A stretch of DNA of 64,000 bases, taken from Snuella lapsa. Its GTDB lineage: Bacteria; Bacteroidota; Bacteroidia; Flavobacteriales; Flavobacteriaceae. The position numbers and the translations under genes were made by a program. Where the stretch lies: contig NZ_BAABCY010000016.1 of the NCBI RefSeq assembly GCF_039539345.1, forward strand, positions 62,001 through 126,000, read 5' to 3'. Positions 17,312 through 26,638 of this stretch are shown piece by piece. The notes under the pieces are model-generated. The model searched no databases and was not told the origin of the DNA. It saw nothing but the letters and a program-made list of their open reading frames with translations. Numbering within the stretch: the first letter of the stretch is position 1; each line of letters opens with the position of its first letter.

Positions 17312-18235
17312 CTAATCCTTTAAAAAATCAATATTCCGCTTCAACCCAGAAAACTTGGTTCGCTTAACTGCCGATTTTTTAAATAGTTTCTTAAAGGTGT
17401 CATCGGTAATCTCTTCCCAGTCCTTTTTTGTCATGGACAACAACTCGGGATGGGGATTAAAAAGAGGCTCATTGTGGGGCTTAGAAAAACGATTCCAAGG
17501 ACAGACATCCTGGCATACATCACAGCCAAACATCCAATCGTCCATTTTGCCTTTAAATTCTGACGGTATGTTGTCTTTTAGTTCTATAGTTAAATAGGAT
17601 ATACACTTACTACCATCAACCACATAAGGTTCAATTATCGCTTGTGTAGGACAAGCGTCGATACAGGCTGTACAGGTACCACAGTGATCGGTTGTTGGCA
17701 AATCGTATTCTAACTCTAAATCAATAATCAATTCTGCTATAAAATAAAACGATCCTACTTGTTGGGTCAACAGATTACTATGCTTACCTATCCAGCCCAA
17801 ACCACTTTTGGCGGCCCAAGCTTTATCTAAGACCGGAGCTGAATCCACAAAAGCCCTTCCATGAACTTCTCCTATATTATCCTGAATAAATTGCAGTAAC
17901 GACTTTAGTTTGTCCTTTATAACAAAATGGTAATCGGTGCCATAGGCATACTTTGAAAGTTTATGGGTGTCTTCTGTTTGCTTCTGGTCTGGATAATAGT
18001 TTAATAATAGTGAAACAACCGATTTTGATCCGTCGACAAGTTTGGTAGGATCCAAACGCTTATCGAAATGGTTCTCCATATATTGCATTTGGCCATTCCT
18101 ATGCTTCTTAAGCCAACTTTCCAACCGAGGTGCTTCTTCTTCTAAAAAGGCTGCTTTACTTATGCCACAAGATAAAAAACCGAGGCGTTTGGCTTCGGTT
18201 TTTATGAGTTGGGTATGTTTATTTTTTAAATCCAT
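17312..18235 (-). CDS. queG: Epoxyqueuosine reductase
   Basis: This 307-residue protein has two ferredoxin-like iron-sulfur motifs, CGTCTACIDACP and CDVCQDVCPW, and a cobalamin-binding N-terminal region containing YG(T)DYHFVIK. QueG reduces epoxyqueuosine to queuosine in the wobble position of certain tRNAs and uses B12 and two 4Fe-4S clusters. The C-terminal HEAT-like extension of longer homologues is absent, as in other short QueG proteins. It lies 33 nt downstream of ruvB on the same strand and is probably co-transcribed with it. Confidence 0.94.
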   Translation of the reverse strand: MDLKNKHTQLIKTEAKRLGFLSCGISKAAFLEEEAPRLESWLKKHRNGQMQYMENHFDKRLDPTKLVDGSKSVVSLLLNYYPDQKQTEDTHKLSKYAYGTDYHFVIKDKLKSLLQFIQDNIGEVHGRAFVDSAPVLDKAWAAKSGLGWIGKHSNLLTQQVGSFYFIAELIIDLELEYDLPTTDHCGTCTACIDACPTQAIIEPYVVDGSKCISYLTIELKDNIPSEFKGKMDDWMFGCDVCQDVCPWNRFSKPHNEPLFNPHPELLSMTKKDWEEITDDTFKKLFKKSAVKRTKFSGLKRNIDFLKD

Positions 18236-18268
18236 TAGGTCATCCGAAAATCATTTCAGAACAACGCA

Positions 18269-19291
18269 TTAAAACAATCCTCCTTGAATACCTCCTTTTA
18301 CACGCCCTAAATGTTTATAGGCTTGCTCTGTAACTTCACGACCACGGGGTGTTCGCATTATAAACCCTTGTTGTATTAAGAATGGTTCGTAAACTTCTTC
18401 AATAGTTTCCGGACTTTCGCTAACGGCTGTTGCTATGGTTGAAATCCCCACAGGACCACCTTTAAACTTATCTATAATGGTTGATAGAATTTTATTATCC
18501 ATTTCGTCCAAACCGTGGGCATCAACATTTAATGCTTCGAGCGCAAATTTAGCTATGGTAATATCTATAGTACCATTGCCCTTTATTTGTGCAAAATCCC
18601 GCACCCGCCTAAGCAAAGCATTCGCAATTCTGGGCGTTCCCCTACTTCGTCCAGCTATTTCTATGGCTGCCTCCATAGTAATAGGTGCTCTTAAAATACT
18701 GGCACTACGTTGTACAATGGTAGTTAACAAATCTGTTTTGTAGTACTGTAGTCTGCTTTGAATACCGAAACGCGCACGCATGGGAGATGTTAATAACCCA
18801 GATCGTGTTGTCGCACCTATTAGAGTAAACGGATTTAAGTTTATTTGTACCGATCGTGCGTTAGGCCCCGACTCGATCATAATGTCAATCTTATAATCTT
18901 CCATAGCCGAGTATAAATACTCTTCGACAACAGGGCTTAACCGGTGGATCTCATCTATAAACAGCACATCGCGTTCTTCTAAATTGGTAAGTAAGCCAGC
19001 CAAGTCACCTGGTTTATCCAATACAGGCCCTGAAGTCACCTTTATCCCTACGTCTAATTCGTTAGCTAAAATATGCGCCAAGGTCGTTTTCCCAAGCCCC
19101 GGAGGTCCATGAAAGAGTGTATGATCGAGGGCTTCTGTTCTTAAATTTGCAGCTTTAACAAATATCTGAAGATTTTCCAGCACCTGATCTTGCCCTGTAA
19201 AGTCACTAAACGACAAGGGTCTTAACTTTCTTTCAACATCCAACTCTTCTGGTGAAAAATGTTCGCTTGATGGATCTAGGTTCTCGTTCAT
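18269..19291 (-). CDS. ruvB: Holliday junction DNA helicase RuvB
   Basis: This 340-residue protein has the family's normal length. It contains RPLSFSDFTGQ at the N-terminus, Walker A GPPGLGKTT, Walker B LFIDEIHRL, sensor GATTRSG and arginine finger region, and the C-terminal winged helix (FIMRTPRGREVTEQAYKHLG). RuvB is the AAA+ motor that drives branch migration with RuvA, encoded 7 kb away on the same strand. The start is ATG. Confidence 0.97.
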   Translation of the reverse strand: MNENLDPSSEHFSPEELDVERKLRPLSFSDFTGQDQVLENLQIFVKAANLRTEALDHTLFHGPPGLGKTTLAHILANELDVGIKVTSGPVLDKPGDLAGLLTNLEERDVLFIDEIHRLSPVVEEYLYSAMEDYKIDIMIESGPNARSVQINLNPFTLIGATTRSGLLTSPMRARFGIQSRLQYYKTDLLTTIVQRSASILRAPITMEAAIEIAGRSRGTPRIANALLRRVRDFAQIKGNGTIDITIAKFALEALNVDAHGLDEMDNKILSTIIDKFKGGPVGISTIATAVSESPETIEEVYEPFLIQQGFIMRTPRGREVTEQAYKHLGRVKGGIQGGLF

Positions 19292-19297
19292 ATTAAA

Positions 19298-19325
19298 GCC
19301 CCTTCGACTTCGCTCAGGGTGACAT
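19298..19325. repeat. Short REP-like intergenic sequence upstream of ruvB
   Basis: The segment contains CCCTTCGACTTCGCTCAGGG, an imperfect palindrome more GC-rich than the flanking DNA, followed by TGACA. From memory this type of sequence recurs between genes in many Bacteroidota genomes. Only one copy is in this window, so its repeat status cannot be shown here. Confidence 0.4.
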
Positions 19326-19388
19326 TCGTTTCAATTTAATTTTTTCTGATCAATAGTAACAAAAAACAACATAAGCAAATATAAACAA

Positions 19389-19416
19389 AAAGCCTTTCCG
19401 AAATGGAAAGTCCTTT
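19389..19416 (-). terminator. Imperfect terminator downstream of the T9SS-sorted protein
   Basis: CTTTCC pairs with GGAAAG around a GAAAT loop. The outer stem is disturbed by base changes compared with the intact copy at 21184-21212. Twenty-six bases (19385-19410) are identical to 21181-21206. It lies just past the stop codon of the T9SS cargo gene. Confidence 0.55.
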
Positions 19417-19434
19417 AATTATACATTGTTTCTA

Positions 19435-21096
19435 TTACTCCTTAATAATGGATTTTGATATCGTGCCTTTATTTGAGTGTATATTGATAATATATAATCC
19501 TATGCTCAAGTCTGAAAAATCTAGTTTTTCTGTTATCTGCTTAAAGACTTTCAATTTCTTTCCTGTTAAATCATACACTTCTATGCTTTCAATTTGCACA
19601 TTGCTTTTTGTTTTAACAAATAATGCTTCTCCTATTGGATTTGGAAATATACTTACAGAATCTTTTAACAGATCCTGCTCCAGCCCTAAAGTTCCTGTAA
19701 CAAATGTTTTTACAACTCCATAACTTGTTCCTTTATTATTAATAGCATAGGCTGCATACGAATATTGGGTATTTGCTGTCAACCCTGTAATAGATTCGCT
19801 AAACATTCCTGTACCAGAGCTATTATCATCTTTAATAACATTAGCACCTCCTATTTGCGGATTGGCATTTTCAGACGTTATCGCATAAACAACACCTCTT
19901 TCTGTTACCGTTGTTCCTCCATCTGCTGTTACATTACCTCCCATAGTTGCTGAAGTGGCATCAAAAATTGAGATAGATGTTGTAGTTACAGTAGGAGCTG
20001 TAGGGATTTCGAAATATAAATTATCTATTGCTAAATAATGTACTTCGTTCGCTCCTCCAACCGTATTATTTAAAGGTACCACTTCAAATTTATCGATTAG
20101 AATACTTTGATTAATATTGGAAAGACCTAAAAAATTAAATCCCTTATTATCATCGTCAAAAGTCGGTGAAAAAGTCTGGGTGAATACCGGTGTTCCAGAG
20201 CCATCTTTATAGCCTTTTATAGTTACACCAACCGAATGCAAGTCATTATAAGAACCATTGTTACTCATATATAGATAAAACCCTTTTAAAAAAATATCGT
20301 TCCCGTCCGTTGTTTCAATCGACGCTGAATAGGGCGTTCCTCCATCTGCTATTATCGAAGGTGACGAATCTAAATTATCTAAGTAATATAAACTTTCACT
20401 TGCTCCAATACTTGTTCCATCTGTATGGACTTGTAAAGAATTGTTAAGTGTAAAAGACTGACTGTTACTAATAAAAGTTGTTGAATTATCTGAAGCTGTT
20501 TCAAAGTTTTCAAAGTTATAGTTTCCAACTGGAGATTGTGACCAAATAATCTCATCGATTGCAGCATAAATAAGTGTTCCTCCAGAAAAATCCAAACTAA
20601 CTTCATCTACTAATGTATCACCATACCCTAAACTCACTAAGTCGATAAAAGTAAAACCATTGGTCTCTTGATTTGTCCAGGTTACATCGCCTCCCGTATC
20701 ATCTATTGTTAGAGAAAAAACTTCAGCATTGTCCTTATACGCCTTTAATGTAGCCGCTTGACTTGTATTTACTGGCACACCAGAACAATCAGTACTTGAA
20801 TAAACAAATAATGAATGAATATAGATATCTGACCCATCAGTAGTTTTAAAACCCACACTTGTTTGTGATCCACAAGAGCCTATATTGTCAAGGTATTTCT
20901 GCGAATCCCCAACACCACTGTTTGCAAATGTTGATACTTGCCCGTTCTCTATATTAAAGCTTTTTGAACCAGAAGTAAATAAACTTGAAGTAACAGTTTC
21001 TGTTTCAAAACTTTCAAGTACAATTTGTGCTTTAACTACTGTTATATAAAAAAAGTTAAACAAAGAGAAGAAAAGTAGTAAAGTAATTTTTTTCAT
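19435..21096 (-). CDS. Secreted protein with type IX secretion C-terminal sorting domain
   Basis: This 553-residue protein has a signal peptide ending near VVKAQ. Two related domains of about 180 residues follow, both with an ESFET/ENFET opening, a KYLDN/YYLDN segment and TTDG-D-I. Next comes a fibronectin-like domain of the kind 'TATMGGNVTADGGTTVTERGVVY'. It ends in a type A T9SS sorting domain (VSIFPNP, IEVYDLTGKKL, GLYIINI). Such proteins are exported through SprA and attached to or released from the cell surface. No catalytic motif is visible, so its function is unknown. It is flanked by two near-identical terminators, and no sign of co-transcription with coxA or ruvB is seen. Confidence 0.88.
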   Translation of the reverse strand: MKKITLLLFFSLFNFFYITVVKAQIVLESFETETVTSSLFTSGSKSFNIENGQVSTFANSGVGDSQKYLDNIGSCGSQTSVGFKTTDGSDIYIHSLFVYSSTDCSGVPVNTSQAATLKAYKDNAEVFSLTIDDTGGDVTWTNQETNGFTFIDLVSLGYGDTLVDEVSLDFSGGTLIYAAIDEIIWSQSPVGNYNFENFETASDNSTTFISNSQSFTLNNSLQVHTDGTSIGASESLYYLDNLDSSPSIIADGGTPYSASIETTDGNDIFLKGFYLYMSNNGSYNDLHSVGVTIKGYKDGSGTPVFTQTFSPTFDDDNKGFNFLGLSNINQSILIDKFEVVPLNNTVGGANEVHYLAIDNLYFEIPTAPTVTTTSISIFDATSATMGGNVTADGGTTVTERGVVYAITSENANPQIGGANVIKDDNSSGTGMFSESITGLTANTQYSYAAYAINNKGTSYGVVKTFVTGTLGLEQDLLKDSVSIFPNPIGEALFVKTKSNVQIESIEVYDLTGKKLKVFKQITEKLDFSDLSIGLYIINIHSNKGTISKSIIKE

Positions 21097-21183
21097 AGTT
21101 TTAAGATTTAGGTGTTTGATGCGAAAATACTACAAAAATCAAGACGAGGTTAATTTCTTAGACAAATTAACAGCACTATAACA

Positions 21184-21212
21184 AAAAGCCTTTCCGAAAT
21201 GGAAAGGCTTTT
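21184..21212 (-). terminator. Rho-independent terminator of the act-cox operon
   Basis: A perfect 12-bp stem (21184-21195 with 21201-21212) has a five-base loop and lies 45 nt after the coxA stop codon. Both strands end in a T run, so it may be bidirectional. A damaged copy of the same sequence is at 19389-19416. Confidence 0.88.
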
Positions 21213-21256
21213 AATTATGTTATCGATTCTCTATGATGAGATTGTATTCTTAAGAA

Positions 21257-23047
21257 TTAATGCTGTAATTCTTCTTCTCCTTCTTTTAAAGGCACAGTTT
21301 GCGGTACGAAATCGACATCGTGTCCTGGCTTGCTATAATCGTAAGCCCAACGGTGTACGTGAGGTATTTCACCTGGCCAGTTACCGTGGATATGCTCTAC
21401 AGGTGTTGTCCACTCTAAAGTTGTAGATCTCCAAGGGTTTTGCGTAGCTTTCTTTCCGTAGAAAATGCTAATAAAGAAGTTATATAAGTAAACAATTTGC
21501 ACTACACCTCCTACCAAGGCAAATATTGTAATGATTACGTTTACGTTTGCTAAATCATCAAATAAAGGGAAGTTACTATTGGTATAATAACGACGAGGTA
21601 AACCTGCCATTCCGATGAAGTGCATTGGGAAAAATACACCGTATGCACATACAGCTGTTATCCAAAAGTGGATATATCCTAAATTCTTATTTAGCATGCG
21701 TCCAAACATCTTAGGGTACCAATGGTAGATTCCTGCAAACATTCCATATAGTGCAGATATTCCCATTACCAAGTGGAAATGCGCTACTACAAAATACGTA
21801 TCGTGAACGTTGATATCTAAAGCAGAATCTCCAAGAATAATCCCTGTTAAACCACCTGTAATAAAGGTAGAAACAAATCCGATTGAGAATAACATGGCTG
21901 GATTCATTTGTAAGTTTCCTTTCCAAATGGTGGTAATCCAGTTAAATGCTTTTACTGCTGATGGTATTGCAATCAATAAGGTTGTAAAGGTAAATACAGA
22001 CCCAAGGAACGGATTCATTCCAGATACAAACATATGGTGTCCCCAAACAATTGTCGATAAGAAAGCAATAGCTAAAATAGAAGCAATCATCGCACGGTAA
22101 CCAAATATCGGTTTACGTGAGTTTGACGCCATAATTTCTGAAACCAATCCCATTGCTGGTAAGATTACAATATATACTTCTGGATGTCCTAAGAACCAGA
22201 ACAAGTGCTCAAACAATACTGGTGATCCTCCTTGGTAGTGCAACACTTCACCTTGGATAAAGATATCTGATAGGAAGAATGAAGTTCCAAAGCTTCTATC
22301 CATTATTAGTAGCAATGCAGCAGACAACAATACAGGGAAAGATACTACACCAATTACTGCTGTTATAAAGAAAGCCCATATGGTTAATGGTAACCTTGTC
22401 ATAGACATTCCTTTAGTACGTAAATTAAGTACAGTTACTATATAGTTAAGTGAACCAAGTAATGACGATGCGATAAATATAGCCATAGATACCAACCATA
22501 GGGTCATACCCATTCCAGATCCTCCTTGAGCCATTGGCAAGGCACTTAAAGGTGGATAGATTGTCCATCCAGCTGCCGCTGGTCCAGCTTCAACGAACAA
22601 CGATATAACCATGATTACACTTGATAAAAAGAATAACCAATAAGATATCATATTTAAGAATCCAGATGCCATATCCCTTGCTCCAATTTGTAATGGAATC
22701 AACAGGTTACTAAATGTACCACTTAAGCCCGCTGTTAATACAAAGAATACCATAATGGTACCATGGATTGTTACCAATGCCAAATAAATATCGGCATCCA
22801 TTACTCCATCTGGCGCCCATTTGCCCAATAAAGCTTCAAATAAAACATTAGGTTCCTCCGGCCAAGCAATTTGCATACGGAACATCATTGACATTAATAC
22901 ACCAATAACTCCCATAATCGTACCTGTTATAAGGTACTGCTTTGCAATCATTTTGTGGTCCTGACTAAATATATATTTAGTTACAAACGTTTCTTTATGA
23001 TGATGTCCGTGGTCGTCGTGAGCGTGAGTATCTGCGTGTGCTGACAT
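21257..23047 (-). CDS. coxA: Cytochrome c oxidase subunit I
   Basis: This 596-residue protein has about 12 membrane segments and all the heme-copper oxidase ligands. These are the CuB and cross-linked Tyr motif GHPEVYIVILP, the HH pair in WGHHMFVSG, and the heme histidines in HDTYFVVAHFHLVMG. The Glu in HPEVY marks a type A1 (aa3) oxidase. It reduces oxygen to water while pumping protons. The N-terminus is His/Asp-rich (HADTHAHDDHGHHH). It is the last gene of the act-cox operon, 24 nt after coxB. Subunits III and IV are not in this window. Confidence 0.97.
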   Translation of the reverse strand: MSAHADTHAHDDHGHHHKETFVTKYIFSQDHKMIAKQYLITGTIMGVIGVLMSMMFRMQIAWPEEPNVLFEALLGKWAPDGVMDADIYLALVTIHGTIMVFFVLTAGLSGTFSNLLIPLQIGARDMASGFLNMISYWLFFLSSVIMVISLFVEAGPAAAGWTIYPPLSALPMAQGGSGMGMTLWLVSMAIFIASSLLGSLNYIVTVLNLRTKGMSMTRLPLTIWAFFITAVIGVVSFPVLLSAALLLIMDRSFGTSFFLSDIFIQGEVLHYQGGSPVLFEHLFWFLGHPEVYIVILPAMGLVSEIMASNSRKPIFGYRAMIASILAIAFLSTIVWGHHMFVSGMNPFLGSVFTFTTLLIAIPSAVKAFNWITTIWKGNLQMNPAMLFSIGFVSTFITGGLTGIILGDSALDINVHDTYFVVAHFHLVMGISALYGMFAGIYHWYPKMFGRMLNKNLGYIHFWITAVCAYGVFFPMHFIGMAGLPRRYYTNSNFPLFDDLANVNVIITIFALVGGVVQIVYLYNFFISIFYGKKATQNPWRSTTLEWTTPVEHIHGNWPGEIPHVHRWAYDYSKPGHDVDFVPQTVPLKEGEEELQH

Positions 23048-23071
23048 AATCTTATATCGTTTTTATCTTTT

Positions 23072-24139
23072 TTAGTTAATTAAAGAGTTTTTGAATTCCT
23101 TTTGTTGCTTAATCCAAGCGTCGTATTCTTCTTGAGTTTCAACGACTATCTTCATTTGCATGTTGTAGTGGGATTTACCACAAATTTTATTACATATTAA
23201 CAAATAATCGAACTCATAACGTTCTAAGGGTTCTTCACCTTTAGCAACAAGGGGTTTACTATTTTCAACTCTTATTCTATTAATGTTAGCTACTTTTTCA
23301 ACAATATCAGGATTTTGACGCATTTCGGAAGTCGTTACTGTAGGCGTAAATCCAAATTGTGTAATCATACCTGGCACACAGTTCATTTGCGCTCTAAAGT
23401 GTGGCATATATGCTGAGTGCAATACGTCTTGGGAACGCATTTTAAACAATACTGGTTTCCCTACTGGTAAATGCAATTCGGTTGTAATGATATCGTCTTG
23501 AGCATTAGGATCGGATTCATCTAGACCTAATATATTGGCACGATCTATATCTATTAAACGTACATTTGCTTTACCTAATGTGTTATCGGATCCAGCATAT
23601 CTGGCCTTCCAGTTAAACTGCTGGGCGTACAATTCTACAACTAACGGGTCTTCGCTTTCATCTACTCCCATAATGTTGACCCATGTATTCAATCCGTAAA
23701 TAATTAAACCAGCCAAAACAATTACCGGGATAATAGTCCAAATAGCCTCTAGTTTGTTATTATCTGCAAAAAACAACGCCTTTTTACCTTTTTCACCCTT
23801 GTATTTAAAAGCAAAATAATGTAATAGGAATTGTGTAATAGTTTGTACTATAAAAATAATTACCAATGAGATAATCATTAAGTTATCTATTGTTGGCCCA
23901 TGCTCTGAAGCAGAGTTCGACAATAATGGTAAATCACCCCATTTAACAAAGCATACAATGGTAATAATATAAATGAAAGCCAAAAAGCCTATCATTAAGT
24001 ATCCATTTAATGTATTGTCTTTGTCATTGGCTACCTGTGTATTTTCATTTCTGGCTTGAGCCAGATCGAAAATCTTTACCATTTGCCAAATGGCAACTAA
24101 AATAAATACTAAAACTATAATTGTTAATAAAGCAGTCAT
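23072..24139 (-). CDS. coxB: Cytochrome c oxidase subunit II
   Basis: This 355-residue protein has an N-terminal membrane segment and further hydrophobic helices before the periplasmic cupredoxin domain. The CuA ligands are visible at about residues 315-330 (CNKICGKSHYNM), with the upstream His and acidic residues in SAYMPHFRAQMNCVPGM. CuA takes electrons from a cytochrome c or directly from the ACIII complex and passes them to subunit I. No CXXCH is present, so this is not a fused caa3-type subunit. It lies 27 nt after actF and 24 nt before coxA. Confidence 0.96.
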   Translation of the reverse strand: MTALLTIIVLVFILVAIWQMVKIFDLAQARNENTQVANDKDNTLNGYLMIGFLAFIYIITIVCFVKWGDLPLLSNSASEHGPTIDNLMIISLVIIFIVQTITQFLLHYFAFKYKGEKGKKALFFADNNKLEAIWTIIPVIVLAGLIIYGLNTWVNIMGVDESEDPLVVELYAQQFNWKARYAGSDNTLGKANVRLIDIDRANILGLDESDPNAQDDIITTELHLPVGKPVLFKMRSQDVLHSAYMPHFRAQMNCVPGMITQFGFTPTVTTSEMRQNPDIVEKVANINRIRVENSKPLVAKGEEPLERYEFDYLLICNKICGKSHYNMQMKIVVETQEEYDAWIKQQKEFKNSLIN

Positions 24140-24166
24140 TGGTATCGTTCGTCTTTATATCTTAAA

Positions 24167-25516
24167 TTAATAATGAAATTCTTTACTCTCTTTTAATAAT
24201 GGGTTACCTTTTGCTAATAACGGAGCTTTTGTTAGCGCAGTAAATACAACAAATATAAATAACCCAGCAAAAAGTAAAACAGCTCCTATTTCTGGCACGC
24301 CTATAAACCATCTGTCTCCTACAGTGGCTGGCATTATCATATTGAAGATATCAATATAATGTCCTACTAATATTACTATACCAGATAGAACAACAAACCA
24401 TGGTACACGCTTATAATCTGCATTCATTAATAATAATATAGGGAACACAAAATTCATAGCAACCATACCTAAGAACGGTAACTTATAATCTTGGAAGCGC
24501 GTTACAAAATACGTTACCTCTTCTGGTATATTTGAGTACCATATAAGCATGAATTGAGAGAACCATAAATAGGTCCAAAAAATACTAAATGCAAACATAA
24601 ACTTAGCAACATCATGCAAGTGGTTTTCATTAACAAACTCTAAATGTCCTTTAGATTTTAAGTATAGTGTAACAAGTGCTAAAACGGTAATACCACTTAC
24701 GAACATACTAGCAAATACGTACCATCCAAACAAAGTAGAGAACCAGTGAGGGTCTACACTCATAATCCAATCCCAAGACATCATTGATTCTGTATAAATA
24801 AAGAACACTAAAAAGGCTGCCGCAATACGGAATGACTTTTTGTAGTTGCTATTATCTTCTGCATTATCTTGTGCAATTGAAAATTTACGAGCGAAATGAC
24901 GGTATAAACTCCATCCAGCTATAAAAATAATTGCTCTGATAATAAAACCTGTTTTGTTTAACCAACCTGATTTTCCTGCTACTAATGCATCGAAGTGCTC
25001 ACTTTCTGGATTTACCATATCTGGGTTCATCCAAACAAATAAATGGTCGCCAGCTACAATGGCTATCGCCAATACGATTAATGCTCCTGGCAATAAATAA
25101 GCTGTAATACCTTCCATAACCCTAAATAGTACGGGAGACCAACCAGCTTGTGATGCAAACTGTATAGCGTAAAAAGCCAAAACACCTAAAGCAATCATCA
25201 TAAAGAAAAATGCCGCTACGTATAATGCAGCATAAGGCCTGTTATGAATTTGGTGCATCACGTGTTCTGCATGTTCATCACCATGGTGTGCTTCATCTGC
25301 TACATGTGCATCTGCAGCTCCATGTGTATCATGTCCTGAAGTAGCATGTGTTGCTTCTCCATGACCTCCACCGTGATGGGAAGCTTCTTCAGAAAGCATC
25401 GTTTTAACTTCTTCTAAAGATTTTTGAGATGTCATAAAACCATATCCAACACCTAACAATCCTAAAACCATTAGAATGATAGAAAATGTCTTTAACTTAC
25501 TTGAAAATGTGTACAT
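24167..25516 (-). CDS. actF: Alternative complex III subunit ActF (NrfD-like membrane subunit)
   Basis: This 449-residue protein has about ten membrane segments. ActF is one of the two quinone-site-type integral subunits of alternative complex III, which oxidises menaquinol and delivers electrons to cytochrome oxidase. The family position follows from the conserved actABCDEF order here. An unusual His/Ala/Asp/Glu-rich stretch at about residues 45-86 follows the first membrane helix. A similar His-rich tract is at the N-terminus of coxA. The start is ATG, 22 nt after actE. Confidence 0.92.
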   Translation of the reverse strand: MYTFSSKLKTFSIILMVLGLLGVGYGFMTSQKSLEEVKTMLSEEASHHGGGHGEATHATSGHDTHGAADAHVADEAHHGDEHAEHVMHQIHNRPYAALYVAAFFFMMIALGVLAFYAIQFASQAGWSPVLFRVMEGITAYLLPGALIVLAIAIVAGDHLFVWMNPDMVNPESEHFDALVAGKSGWLNKTGFIIRAIIFIAGWSLYRHFARKFSIAQDNAEDNSNYKKSFRIAAAFLVFFIYTESMMSWDWIMSVDPHWFSTLFGWYVFASMFVSGITVLALVTLYLKSKGHLEFVNENHLHDVAKFMFAFSIFWTYLWFSQFMLIWYSNIPEEVTYFVTRFQDYKLPFLGMVAMNFVFPILLLMNADYKRVPWFVVLSGIVILVGHYIDIFNMIMPATVGDRWFIGVPEIGAVLLFAGLFIFVVFTALTKAPLLAKGNPLLKESKEFHY

Positions 25517-25538
25517 ATCTATAATAATCTTATCTATC

Positions 25539-26090
25539 TTACTTTTCTAAATCTGCTTTCAACTTTAACACGTATGCTACCACTTGCCAACGCTCTTCTT
25601 CTTGTAACTGGTTGGCATAAGAACCCATCGCGTTTTTTCCATAATAAATGGTGTGGTAAGTACTTCCTTCTGTAATAGCTCTACCCGCATCATCATAACT
25701 TGGGATACCCAATATCTTTTCACGTTTTACCAAATTTCCCTGACCGTTACCTTTATTACCATGACAAATACCACAATAAATGTCATATAACTCTTTACCT
25801 CTTACTAGATCTACTTGTGTAGCGTCTAAAGGTGATTTTAATGACTCTTTAGCCAACATAAACCCTTCTGTTGTGTTTGGTATATCGAAAGGAATAAATC
25901 CCCTTGCCACCGTACCTTCGGCCGGTAATTGTGCTTCTACGCCATTTGGGAAAGCAGCTTCGCCGTAAGTTTCGTAACCTGCAGACTCATACATATTAGG
26001 CATAAACTGGTAGTTAGGAGCTGTATCTTTTTTACATGATACAGATACTAAAACGACTGCTAATACTAATGTTTTAATTAAGCTTTTCAT
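25539..26090 (-). CDS. actE: Alternative complex III subunit ActE (mono-heme cytochrome c lipoprotein)
   Basis: This 183-residue protein has a lipoprotein signal (VLVSVSC, acylated Cys near residue 19) and one heme site, CGICHGNKGNGQG, at about residue 110. The probable axial Met is in KNAMGSYANQL. ActE is the mono-heme cytochrome of alternative complex III and sits on the periplasmic side. It lies 8 nt after actD. Confidence 0.94.
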   Translation of the reverse strand: MKSLIKTLVLAVVLVSVSCKKDTAPNYQFMPNMYESAGYETYGEAAFPNGVEAQLPAEGTVARGFIPFDIPNTTEGFMLAKESLKSPLDATQVDLVRGKELYDIYCGICHGNKGNGQGNLVKREKILGIPSYDDAGRAITEGSTYHTIYYGKNAMGSYANQLQEEERWQVVAYVLKLKADLEK

Positions 26091-26098
26091 ATCTGTTA

Positions 26099-26629
26099 TT
26101 AATGGGCTTTATCAACTAAATTAATTTCTACGGCTCCTGTTTCTTTAAGTAAACCTTGTAATGCGTCTTCATTATCATTAACGGCTATCTCCATTAAGAA
26201 ATGATCGTCCGTTGTTCTTGGATCTGGGTTTTCAGCATTTTTAAAAGGCCACATTCTACTACGTAAGTAAAATGTAATAACCATTAAGTGTGCTGCAAAA
26301 AACACGGTTAACTCGAACATAATAGGCACGAAGGCCGGCATATTCTCTAAATAGCTAAAACTAGGTTTACCACCTATGTTTTGCGGCCAATCTTCAATCA
26401 TGATAAAGTTCATCATAACGATGGCAACTGTTAAACCAATTAAACCATAGATAAAGGCTGTAATTGCAATACGTGTTGGGGCCAAGCCCATAGCTTTATC
26501 TAATCCATGAACCGGAAAAGGTGTATATATCTCTTCTATATGATATCTTTCGGCTTTTACTTTCTTAACAGCCGACATTAAAATATCATCATCTGTATAA
26601 ATAGCGTGAATTACTTTTGAAGCTTCCAT
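26099..26629 (-). CDS. actD: Alternative complex III subunit ActD (DUF3341)
   Basis: This 176-residue protein has the DUF3341 signature near its start (YTDDDILMSAVKKVK...YTPFPVHGLDKAMGL) and two membrane helices in the middle. It is a structural subunit that helps hold ActC and ActF in the membrane. It lies 9 nt after actC and 8 nt before actE. Confidence 0.95.
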   Translation of the reverse strand: MEASKVIHAIYTDDDILMSAVKKVKAERYHIEEIYTPFPVHGLDKAMGLAPTRIAITAFIYGLIGLTVAIVMMNFIMIEDWPQNIGGKPSFSYLENMPAFVPIMFELTVFFAAHLMVITFYLRSRMWPFKNAENPDPRTTDDHFLMEIAVNDNEDALQGLLKETGAVEINLVDKAH

Positions 26630-26638
26630 ATGCTACTT

